Source: Magnaporthiopsis rhizophila (lineage: Eukaryota > Ascomycota > Sordariomycetes > Magnaporthales > Magnaporthaceae). Taken from it: a DNA stretch of 64,000 nt. Shown piece by piece: positions 52,902 to 61,873 of the stretch (its first letter is position 1; the number at the start of each line of letters is the position of its first letter). The notes below the pieces were generated by a model. That model did not search any database. It was given only the letters and a program-made list of their open reading frames with translations, and had not been told where the DNA came from. The position numbers were made by a program, and so were the translations under genes. The stretch is from NCBI GenBank assembly GCA_003049465.1, contig PYSS01000038.1, forward strand, positions 124,001 to 188,000, written 5' to 3'.

Positions 52902-53914
52902 CTATGCGTAGTTGTCCTTAACACGCCTACTCCCCATCTCGTGCGAGCGACGGCTCCGGACGCTGCGCTGGCGCCTCCCCCAGCGGGGGCTGCGGGACCT
53001 GTCGGCCTTTGAGCCGCCGCGGACGCCGGCGGCCAGGAGGCCCGTGGCGATCAGCAGGGCGGCCCAGGCGCCCCAGGCGAAGCCGAAGGCGTAGATGCCG
53101 ATGTGGGCGTCTTTGCCAGCTGCCAGGAAGGAATCGCGCATTTTGACAAAGGTGGCGCTGTTTTAAGTGTCAGGTTTTGTGTTGGCAAAAGAGAGAGCGA
53201 GGGCAGGGGGGGAGGAAACGTACGTCATGAGCGCGACGGCAATAGTCAGAAGAAACAGCGCCGTCATGGACACGAGCCCCGCGACGGCAGAGCCCAGCCG
53301 ACCAAGACAGGCGATGAAGCTGGCGAAAAAGGCCAAGACCTCGAAGAACAGGGCGATGAGGAAGAGCACCCAGCCGAACCGCCACATGTACCAGTAGTAC
53401 TCGGACGTCGTCCCATCGTGCCAAGGTCTATGAACTCGGAGAGGGGAGACGTCAGCATTTACAGTATACAGCATACAGCATACAGCATACAGCATACAGC
53501 ATACAGTCAGCACAGGATAGACATTAGCAAAAAAAAAAAAACACTTACCCGACAAGCTCAGCAGGAGCGCCAGCGCCGCCGCTCGCCCAAGCCCAGCCGA
53601 CGCCGGGAGCGGGCCGGGGGACGGTGCAGTCGAGGTTCCCGGGCCCGCAGATGTAAAAGTACGTCCAGCGAGACACGGGCCTGGCTCCCGCGATGCCGGC
53701 GGTGCTGGCCTCGAGGAAGTAGGTGTTGTTGAGCGGGGCCGCGTCGGTCACGCCGGCCAGGACGATGAAGAAGAGCATGGCCAGCGACCCGCCGAGGAAG
53801 GCCACGGCGGCCAGCCCCAGTGAGGCGTCTGCGGGGTGTGTGCCGCGTCAGAGACTGGGGAGGTGGGTTGGAGTGGAAAAAGAGACGAGCATAAAACTTA
53901 CGGCTGACGGCCAT
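52902..53914 (-). CDS. SUR7/PalI-family four-helix membrane protein
   Basis: The model is complement(join(52902..53157, 53224..53427, 53549..53828, 53902..53914)), 250 aa. The first exon has only 13 nt (ATG plus three codons and one base). Helix 1 is GLAAVAFLGGSLAMLFFIVL, then an extracytoplasmic loop with NNTYFLEAS..I.GARPVSRWTYFYIC and GNLDCT. Helices follow at WVLFLIALFFEVLAFFASFI, GSAVAGLVSMTALFLLTIAV and GIYAFGFAWGAWAALLIATG. The tail is Arg/Ser-rich. The W-x-Y/C pattern in loop 1 is typical of SUR7/eisosome-associated or PalI-like proteins that act at the plasma membrane cortex. Intron 2 carries a heptamer repeat. Confidence 0.83.
53464..53507 (+). repeat. (CATACAG)n heptamer microsatellite in intron
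   Basis: About six copies of a 7-bp unit lie inside the 121-nt second intron of the SUR7-like gene. Confidence 0.85.
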
Positions 53915-55624
53915 GGCGGCTACCAGAGACCTTATCTTGGGATGCCTGTTTTGTTCGGACGAGTGGGCGCGCGGATAGGTTGGGATGCAGCCGGAAGAAA
54001 AGGAGGAGCTGTCGGGATGCGAGGAATGGACTGGATCGGCTGGATTCCTGTCCACAGGTTGTCGCAACGTGATATCAACCTCACAATTTTAGGCTTCCTG
54101 CTTCCCGTCAAAAACCACCAAGAAGAAAAAAGGAGGATTGGGTGGACGGGAACAAGGTCGGGTTGCACGAGAAGAAAGGCGAGATGAATTGATCCAACGG
54201 ACGGCCGCAGAAAGATAAATTGTGTGATATGTAGATCGATCTTTGATCTCCCCCAGACGGGAGCCACAGCCGACTCAGCGCCATGACGACACCACCAGCA
54301 GCCCAGAGTGGAGCGAGGCCCACTAGGGCGTGCGCCTCCAGGCCCGAGCTCCCATGGAGCTTAGGCTTGGGGACCCCAACTTAGCCGAGGCCATCTCCAG
54401 GCGGGCAGTACTGCAGGTGGTCTGGGCCCCCGCCACGGTCTGGTGCTTTTGTTGGAGGCTGGGGGGTCAAGGCGACGTCATCTCCACCACCATCACACTT
54501 GGCCTTTTACCCTTTTTTTTTTTTTGCCGTGTCTTCTTTGTGCCCTCGTGATGCTCCGTCTCCAGCTTATTAGTCAGTTCATAGGAAGCAGTCAGCTGCC
54601 GCGTTTTAGTTGCAGGTTACAGTACAGCCCACCCCAACCAACCGGCAGGGTTCCAGCAACCAAGATCTGAACTTTTGTTTGTTGCGTGACTTTTCCGCCG
54701 CGGATCTTAGTCGAGGTGTGCAAATCAGGGTCCAGTCACAGCAAGGCCAAGAAAAGACCCTTCTGACTCCTCACGGCCAATCATCCCTGCTGGATTGTTT
54801 GTATGGAAAGAAACATGAAACAGAGGCAGGGCCGCGAGGAGGGGGAGGGCGTGGAACGTGGGGAAGAAACAAGCTAGGGTTTGGAAGCAGGGCCTTGAGC
54901 GCCATCAGGAGAGCGCCATTTTCGGGCCGCGGTTTGATCAGCGCCATTGCCGTCGGGTCTGGGTCCCAAGAGGGTTAATGTTAGGTTGCTTTGTTCGGTT
55001 GGTCTGGTGCCGCGTCCACAAACAGCCACCTCGATCGCTTTGACTGGCGGGGCTGCAAGCGGCGAGTCATCGCTTCTCGGCTGGTCACGCCATGCCGCTG
55101 CGGCTGGGGCAAGAGGCTCTGGAAGCGGAATGAGTTCTGGGACACGTGCTGAGACGCTGGAGTGCAGATTAGTGGTAATGGAAGCTAAGGCGTCTGGTCT
55201 TGCTACTGATAGGTATCAAGATAGGGCGCAAAACAAACCCGCGGAAGTGCTCTACTGCCTGCCGAAATTCCTTCCACCTCCGCGGAAGCTCGACGCTAAT
55301 CCAGCCAAGTCTATTGGCTGGGCCAGGCGATAAGATAGCCCGAATGCCCGGTGGCGTCAGCCAAAAAACCCATCCTAAAATTTACTCATCTCGAATCCCA
55401 GGACGCCGATATCCGGCTGCGGATCCCTCGCCGGAAGTGCTGTCGTCGTTTCTGTAAAAATGAACGTCTTATCGAGCAACTCCTCGGGGGCCTGTCTTTC
55501 GTCGTCTATGTCGAGGGACACTCCCTAGTTAAAAAAGGGGCGGTGGTATATCTTCTCTGATGTGTTCCTTCCATGGTGCCAACAAAAGGCCACACCAAAC
55601 AAACACACCTCCAACGCAGCAGCG
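53915..55624. other. Divergent intergenic region SUR7-like/MET1
   Basis: 1.7 kb between opposed starts. Short frames such as 54610-54978 and 55200-55457 show no recognisable family. I see no RNA gene. Confidence 0.4.
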
Positions 55625-57442
55625 ATGGCATCCACCACACCCACATACCACACGTCCATGCTGACGGCCGTAGACTGCCGCGGCCACGTACACCTGGTCC
55701 TGGGCACCAACCCACTCGCCGCCTCGCGCTGCGCCCAGAGCCTGGCCGCGGGCGCCAAGCCCATCCTGATCGCCCCAGACACCAGCTCTGACGGTGACGG
55801 CGCCGACCCCCTGCATTACGCCCTGCGCCGCCGCGTCGACTCGGGCGAGGTGCAGTGGCTTCGGCGGGCCTTTGACCCCTCCGACGTGTCGACGCTGGGG
55901 CGGGCCGAGGTGTCGAGCCACGTCGACGCCGTCTTCGTCACGGTCGGCCCGCGCGACCCGCTGAGCGAGACCGTGTCGGCCCTGTGCCGCCGCCTGCGCG
56001 TGCCCGTCAACGTCGTCGACGCCCCCCGTCTCTGCACTTTTAGTCTGTTGTCCACCCACACCGACGGCCCTCTGCAGGTTGGCGTCACCACCAATGGCCG
56101 CGGCTGCAGGCTGGCCGGCCGCGTGCGCCGCGAGCTGGCCGCCGCCCTACCCGCCGGTATGGGGCTGGCCTGCGCCCGCCTGGGTGAGCTGCGCAGGCGC
56201 ATCCAGGACGAGGATGGATATGGAGAAATCGGCAGGAGCCCGAAGCGGCAAAAGCGGATGGAGAGGGAGGAGGGACAGGAAGAGGCCGACGAGGACGAGT
56301 CGTACGACCAGCGCGCCACGTTTAACAAACTGGTGACGGACGCAGACTTGGAGGCGGCCAAGACGCGGCGCATGCGGTGGCTGGCGCAGGTGTGCGAGTA
56401 CTGGCCGCTAAAGCGCCTGGCCGCGGTTAGCGACTCCGACGTCGACGCAGTGCTCGAGGCCTATGTCGAGTCGTCGCTCCCTGGGCAGCACGATACCAAC
56501 CCTAACACCACGAACCCATCACCTCCCTCCCCCGTAACCCGCGGCCGCGTCATCCTCGCCGGCTCAGGCCCAGGCCACCCGGACCTCCTGACACGCGCAA
56601 CCTACAAAGCCCTCCGGGCAGCCGATCTGGTGCTGGCCGACAAGCTCATCCCGGCCGGCGTGCTGGACCTGATCCCGCGCCGCACGCCCGTGACCATAGC
56701 GCGCAAGTTCCCGGGCAACGCGGACGCGGCGCAGGACGAGCTCATGGCCCAAGCCGTGGCCGCCGCGCGCGCGGGGAAAACCGTGCTGCGCCTGAAGCAG
56801 GGCGACCCGTACGTCTACGGCCGCGGCGGCGAGGAGGTGGCGACGCTGCGGGCGGCCGGCTTGACCGCCGAGACGCAGATCGTAGTGCTGCCGGGCGTCA
56901 CCAGCGCGCTGTCGGCGCCGCTGTTCGCCGGCGTGCCCGCCACGCAGCGCGACGTCGCCGACCAGGTGCTCATCTGCACGGGAACCGGGAAGAAGGGGCG
57001 TCCGCCGCCACCGCCCGAGTACGTGGCGTCGCGGACCGTGGTGTTTCTCATGGCGCTGCATCGGATTGTCGGGCTGGTGACGGAGCTGACGAGCCACTCA
57101 AGCGAGGAGGAGGAGAAGCTGGCGACAGCTGTGGAAAACGCAGAAGTGGAAGTGTCGGAACGACCACGACGAACGCTGTGGCCCAAAACAACGCCGTGCG
57201 CCGTCGTCGAGCGCGCCAGCTGTCCGGACCAGCGCGTGATCCGTACCACGCTGCAGTACGTGGCCGAGGCCATTGAGCATGAGGGCAGTCGGCCGCCGGG
57301 CCTGCTCGTCGTCGGCAGGGCGTGCGAGGTGCTGCACGCGCCCGAGAGGGGCAGGTCGTGGGTGGTCGAGGACGGGTTCAAGGGGATCGACGAGCTGGAC
57401 GAGCTGGTTCCTCGGGGTTTGGGTTTGGCTGATCCTGCTTGA
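55625..57442 (+). CDS. MET1: Uroporphyrinogen-III C-methyltransferase with Met8-like N-terminal domain (siroheme synthesis)
   Basis: 605 aa, single exon; ATG at 55625 (GCGATGGC) is the first in frame. Residues ~15-190 look like the NAD-binding precorrin-2 dehydrogenase half (GHVHLVLGTNPLAASRCAQS, VDAVFVTVGPRDPL, PVNVVDAPRLCTF). Residues ~310-580 are the SUMT domain: GRVILAGSGPGHPDLLT, ADLVLADKLIPAGVLDLI, VLRLKQGDPYVYGRGGEE and VVLPGVTSALSAP. It makes siroheme for sulfite and nitrite reductases, so affects sulfur and nitrogen assimilation. A Lys/Glu-rich linker (residues ~205-235) separates the halves. The N-terminal motif for ferrochelatase activity was not confirmed. It resembles fungal MET1-type fusions; a separate MET8 may exist elsewhere. 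Confidence 0.92.
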   Translation: MASTTPTYHTSMLTAVDCRGHVHLVLGTNPLAASRCAQSLAAGAKPILIAPDTSSDGDGADPLHYALRRRVDSGEVQWLRRAFDPSDVSTLGRAEVSSHVDAVFVTVGPRDPLSETVSALCRRLRVPVNVVDAPRLCTFSLLSTHTDGPLQVGVTTNGRGCRLAGRVRRELAAALPAGMGLACARLGELRRRIQDEDGYGEIGRSPKRQKRMEREEGQEEADEDESYDQRATFNKLVTDADLEAAKTRRMRWLAQVCEYWPLKRLAAVSDSDVDAVLEAYVESSLPGQHDTNPNTTNPSPPSPVTRGRVILAGSGPGHPDLLTRATYKALRAADLVLADKLIPAGVLDLIPRRTPVTIARKFPGNADAAQDELMAQAVAAARAGKTVLRLKQGDPYVYGRGGEEVATLRAAGLTAETQIVVLPGVTSALSAPLFAGVPATQRDVADQVLICTGTGKKGRPPPPPEYVASRTVVFLMALHRIVGLVTELTSHSSEEEEKLATAVENAEVEVSERPRRTLWPKTTPCAVVERASCPDQRVIRTTLQYVAEAIEHEGSRPPGLLVVGRACEVLHAPERGRSWVVEDGFKGIDELDELVPRGLGLADPA

Positions 57443-57563
57443 ATCAAAACACACCAGATGCTACAAGACGACGGAATGCAATTTGTATTTCTCTACTAAT
57501 CCTTGGGTGTCTGTCTTAACTCCATGCTTATCTTACCTTGTAACCACCTATCCAGGCTCCCAT

Positions 57564-58247
57564 CTACCTGCACTCCTTGCATCGCCTGTGAACCCTGCAG
57601 TGCCAGCACGTCCACTCCATATCAGACACCGTCACATGGCAGTTGCAGCACGTCCAGCCCGCTGGCCTGCTACCGTCACCTTCGTCCTGCTCTTCTTCCG
57701 CCGCCTCCTCCTCCCTGCAGAGGCCCGCAAACGCCTCGGCCGGGCACTGGTCCAGCAGGCTCCGGATGTGTCCGCCCGACCCCGTGCTGCTGGTGCGGCG
57801 TCGGTGCTGCCACAGCCCCGGAAACGTCTCGTGGTGCGGGATATCCATCATCTTTTCCTCGGCCGCCACGGCCGTCTTTCCCGGCGTCGTCGGTGGCGTG
57901 TTATCTGTGCTGCTGCTGCTGCTGCTGCTGCCGGCTTTCGTGCATCTCTGCCACCGCCAGACCATGCTTATCTTGGTGCTGGACAAAGACGCGCCCTTGT
58001 CGTCGGCTGGCGCCGGCGCCGGTGGCAGCCAGTCGAACAAGTCCTCGAACCGCCTCCGCTGCTCCGCGCAGAGGGCAGACAGTCCTCTGGGGTGGCCGCT
58101 GCCGGACCGGAACGAGGGGAAGCGGTACGGCTGGAGCTTGGGGAACTCTAGCACCACCGTGCCGAGCGACCTAGCCTTCTCCTCCTCCATGTGTGCCTCG
58201 GAGACCTGCTCCTCGGCGGCTCTGACTGGTGATGACGGCCCAGCCAT
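57564..58247 (-). CDS. Orphan protein with C-terminal zinc-ribbon-like Cys cluster
   Basis: 227 aa from the ATG at 58247 (MAGPSSPVRA), no intron needed; not recognised as a named family. The N-terminal half has a plausible conserved block, GTVVLEFPKLQPYRFPSFR, then ALCAEQRRRFEDLFDWLPPAP. A Ser7/Thr-rich stretch and an acidic EEEAAEEEQDEGDG region follow. The last 30 residues are GWTCCNCHVTVS, then MEWTCWHCRVHRRCKECR: eight Cys/His positions in paired C-x2-C spacing that would bind one or two zincs, like a RanBP2/rubredoxin-type knuckle. The MET1 gene ends 121 bases away (convergent). Confidence 0.6.
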   Translation of the reverse strand: MAGPSSPVRAAEEQVSEAHMEEEKARSLGTVVLEFPKLQPYRFPSFRSGSGHPRGLSALCAEQRRRFEDLFDWLPPAPAPADDKGASLSSTKISMVWRWQRCTKAGSSSSSSSTDNTPPTTPGKTAVAAEEKMMDIPHHETFPGLWQHRRRTSSTGSGGHIRSLLDQCPAEAFAGLCREEEAAEEEQDEGDGSRPAGWTCCNCHVTVSDMEWTCWHCRVHRRCKECR

Positions 58248-58750
58248 TGTTGGTTGCGCCCTCTTCTGCGGGATCGAACTGCAGCTTGGCGCGGAAAAAA
58301 CTTCGAACAATGTTCTCCGTTTTACGAGGGGCAGACGGGAGGCCGGGGCTGCTGGCCGATAGTGCAACACTGCGCTGGCCCAGGGGCTATATCATTATCC
58401 GCTTGCGGACAATGGGGTGGACTGGCGGGCTTTATATGGCCGGGTAGAGAAGTGAATGCGGGATTGAGGGTCGGGAATCCATTGTGAAAGTCCATTTACT
58501 GGCGGCTAGGGAAGATGAATGACTGCTTTGTGTGGCCAACAAAAAGAATGCTTCCAGACAAAACTGGTCTTTGTTCTGCATATCAAAAGGCAAAAGTGGG
58601 CAATGTTTATTCCAGCAAGACCATCCCCTGGGAGGATTCCCCCTGCACAGCGTAACCGAGTTCGCGTTAAGGCGCCATGAATGAGCGTTGGCCGGTAGAG
58701 AACCTTGGGCAATATTGCAAAAGGAAAAAGGAAAAAGGAAAGAAAGAAAG

Positions 58751-58772
58751 AGCCGGACTTGAACCGGACTGC
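58751..58772 (-). other. T-arm-like tRNA fragment just downstream of tRNA-Ile
   Basis: On the minus strand AGTCCGGTTCAAGTCCGGCT lies within 20 bases of the tRNA 3' end and can fold as a CCGG stem with a seven-base TTCAAGT loop, the geometry and B-box sequence of a tRNA T arm. No full second tRNA can be built. Confidence 0.45.
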
Positions 58773-58785
58773 TGAGACCTCATAA

Positions 58786-58859
58786 TGCTCACTACCAGGG
58801 TCGAACTGGCGACCTTCGCATTATTAGTACGACGCTCTAACCAACTGAGCTAAGCGAGC
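58786..58859 (-). tRNA. tRNA-Ile (anticodon AAT)
   Basis: 74 nt without intron. The acceptor stem GCTCGCT pairs with AGTGAGC (one G-U), discriminator A. The D arm is GCTCAGTTGGTTAGAGC. The anticodon arm is TCGTA-CTAATAA-TGCGA with AAT at 34-36. The T arm is GCCAG-TTCGACC-CTGGT. It is complete and plausible. A T5 terminator lies ~50 bases downstream (58731-58735 as AAAAA on the plus strand). Confidence 0.93.
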
Positions 58860-59702
58860 TGGTGTGCTCTTTATTGGCTGCCCTGGCAGCCGGAGGCGTG
58901 GATATGCCTCCTGGTTTTTCTGTTTGTCTTTGTGTGCGACTCGTGGTGGAGATGGGCTTTATCAAGGCCTCCTTGCGTCCGAGGAGTGGGCGGGCTGAGA
59001 GATGCGAGGGCTGCCCGGCATAGAATGCCGCAAATTCATTTCACTCGCCGTGCAAAAAGCAAGTCCGAACTGCATTGCTCATTCTGTTTAATATCCGTTG
59101 CCATTGACTGGTAGAAAATATCCCTGCCTGATAATCCCTGTGGAGGATGGAATGTATGCGTGTACGTCATGAAATAACAGGAACGGAAAACCAACGAAAA
59201 ATAAAGTCTGGGGCGCCGCCCAAAAGCAAAAAAGAATACAACGGGGAAAGCGAAAAGGCCATCAAAGCAAACACCAAGAGGCCGTGTCTATCGAGGCCCC
59301 CGAGAAAGTCATCGCAGAAAGTCATCGCAGCCGACCGTGTATCTGTCCAGCCAACACCCGAACCAATGCAAGTCGTGATCATGATGAGCATCTGTCGCAC
59401 TCTTTCTCTCCCTTCTAAGCGGTGCTCCTCTCTTTCTTGTGTACCCATGTAACCGAGACGTGTAGGTCGAGTGGTATTCCGTAAGCTGGACGAAGTGGAA
59501 AAAATTAAAGGAAAAAGGAATATCGTAATGATCAGAAGCGAAATGAGGCGATACGGATGCACTGCGGCGTGCGCAATGCCCGGTGGTGACTGTAGGGGAG
59601 GCAGAGGCCTGCTCGGCCGCGGTATCCTTTCTCCTTTTGTTTCTGGTCTTTTGTTACAACCCAACGCCAGCATGGCAGCATCACCACCATCTAGGGTAGT
59701 CC
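58860..59702. other. Intergenic tRNA-Ile to PBS2 3' end
   Basis: 840 bases without a recognised gene; the distal part is presumed PBS2 3' untranslated sequence. Confidence 0.4.
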
Positions 59703-61873
59703 CTAAATTGACCCTAGCTCTGTGCCGACTGCTGGGCTGGTGGCGGGGCTGACCGTGTCGAGCGGTGCGGCGTGGAGCGCTGGCTTGTCCGTCCGGGGCA
59801 GATTTCCCCTACGCTTGCGCTCGAGGGCGTCGCGCACCCACTGGGCCACCTCCTCGTCGCGCCCGTCGGCGGCATCGGTGAGGGAAAGCTTGCCGGTCGC
59901 GTCGGCCACGCCGCTTGCGTCCTCGTCCTCCTCCGAGATGGTCGTCGGCTGAGCCAGCGGCTTGAGCCAAGGGTGCGTCAGCAGCATGGGGTACGTGTGG
60001 CGTTTCCTGGGGTTCTTGTTGAGGCACGAGCGGACAAAGTCTCGCGCCGTCGCCGAGTAGCCCTCTGCGGGCAGGTCGGGCGGGTCGCCCTCGACGATGG
60101 CCTGTTTTGTGCAAGACACGAGTTAGTGTATCCTCGTTAAGCAACGACTCGTCTGTGACCTGGTCGCGAGGGTGTACTTACGCTAAGCTGGCTGAAGATG
60201 GTCGATGACACCTCGGGCGGGTACGGATACTTGCCCATGGCGCACTCGATTATCGTCAGGCCTAGGCTCCAGATGTCGCTCTGGACGCTGTAGGTGCCGT
60301 CCGAGCCGTGCGCTCCGGGGGCGAAGCTGCCTCCCGAGATTCGCTCGGGAGCCATGTAGCTCTGGCAGCCGATATTGGTCCTCGCGATCGAAGCCACCAG
60401 GTTCCCGCTGACGCCAAAGTCGCAGATCTTGGTCTGTCCGCGTGTGTTGACCAGGATGTTTGTGGGTTTGACGTCGCGATGGATGATGTTGTGATCGTCC
60501 TTGAGAGATTTGAGCCCCATGACGGTCGAGTGCGTGATCTTGCGGATCACGCTCTCGGGGATTCCCCCGTCGTATAGCTTGTCGATGGAGCCCCCGTCCA
60601 TGTACTCGATGCACATGTAGACGGCGCCCTCCTGGAAAAATGCGCCGTAAAAGTCGATGATGTATGGGGAGACACACTCGTGCAAGATCACAAGCTCCTT
60701 GAGGATCGTCGTGAACTTGGCCTCGTCCAGCTCCAGACGGAGTTCTTTCATGGCCATGATTACGCCCGACGTTGTGCTGCCGCCGTCCACGTGAGTTGGG
60801 CTATACGGATCACCCCAACGACCCGGCTCGGAGGCTGAGCTGAGGGCTGACGACTGTCGGGACGGACCGCCGGGCTTGAAGCCGCTGAGACCCTGGCTAA
60901 ACCGGGGTACTGGCGGCTTGGCGTGTCGGACCTTGTACACGGTGCCGTAGTTGCCCTTGCCGAGCTCATCCAGCACCTGAATCTCATCGAGCGAGATGCT
61001 AAATGTCTGGCCGCTGGCAAAGTTGACGCCTGTCCTCGTGATGGTGGCTGCGCCCTCGAATGTGATCCAGCCCTTATCTGTGTCGATGTATCTCCTAAAG
61101 TCGTTCAACTTGGAGTCCTTAACCTCACTATTCTTGGGCGTGCCCTGGTCGTTGGCCGATCCGCCATCTACACCATCAGCCGGCCCGCTAGCGCCGCTGA
61201 TATCCGAGAGCTTGGGTGCGCCAATCGGGGAGCCACTTGGGGCGCCGGGCAGGCCTCCAAGCCTCATCTGCCGCCTCTCACTTAGGCTTGGCGGGGCTTT
61301 GCGCGCGCTAGGAACAATGGGGGCCGATTTGGGGAAGCCGTGTGGCAGAGGGCGACCTCCCAGGCTCATGCCGCCGAGACCGGCGGCCATGTTGGGCGGC
61401 AGCCTCATGTTTGTGTGAAGACCTCCCTGGCCCATGGCCGGGGGCGATTGACAGCCGACCATGGGAGAGAGGGGCGAGCCCATCGAGGATGAGCTGCTAC
61501 CTCCACTGGAGAAGCCCGGGATCGGGGGCCGGCCCATACGTGAGCTCTGCAGGGCGCGGGCGCGGGCCAAAAGGTCGGTGGGCAGGTGGGTGGCTGAGGG
61601 TGGTGGCCTGCGGGCGTGATTCAGCGCGCCGGCAACGGTCGATGTGGATGACATGGCGGCGGCGGACTCTGGGTCCGAAACGGTGCGCAGAGAGGGCACG
61701 CGCTTGGGGATAACGCTGGGCGACGGCGGATCTAGCGGCGTGCTGGCTCCGGAATCGTCGTCTAGAAGTGCCTCGGAGCCCGGCGAGGTGGGGTTGCTGT
61801 CGTATTGCTCGTCGGGCGTTGCGGGCACCGAGTCGGCCTCTGACGGCCCAGGTGGCGGTTGTGTCTGAGACAT
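59703..61873 (-). CDS. PBS2: Osmosensing MAP kinase kinase, Pbs2/OS-5 type
   Basis: The model is complement(join(59703..60101, 60182..61873)), 696 aa; the 80-nt intron joins FSQLS to AIVEGDPPDLP. Residues 1-~250 are Ser/Pro/Gly-rich with putative docking sites (VIPKRVPSLRTV, KLNDFRRYIDTDKGWITFEG). The kinase domain spans ~305-635: LGKGNYGTVYKV, AMKELRLE (ATP-binding Lys), HRDVKPTNILV, DFGVSGNLVASIARTNIG and MAPERISGGSF. The Ser-x3-Thr (S-I-A-R-T) activation-loop sites are those of MAPKKs. A ~45-residue insert (RHAKPPVPRFSQGLSGFK...) splits the ATP lobe, a known trait of fungal Pbs2. It activates the Hog1-type MAPK in the HOG osmotic and phenylpyrrole-fungicide response, in the cytosol. Confidence 0.94.

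Noticed and set aside
55562..55624. Longer N-terminus for the MET1-type gene
   Set aside because: The in-frame extension begins with GTG and lacks an ATG.
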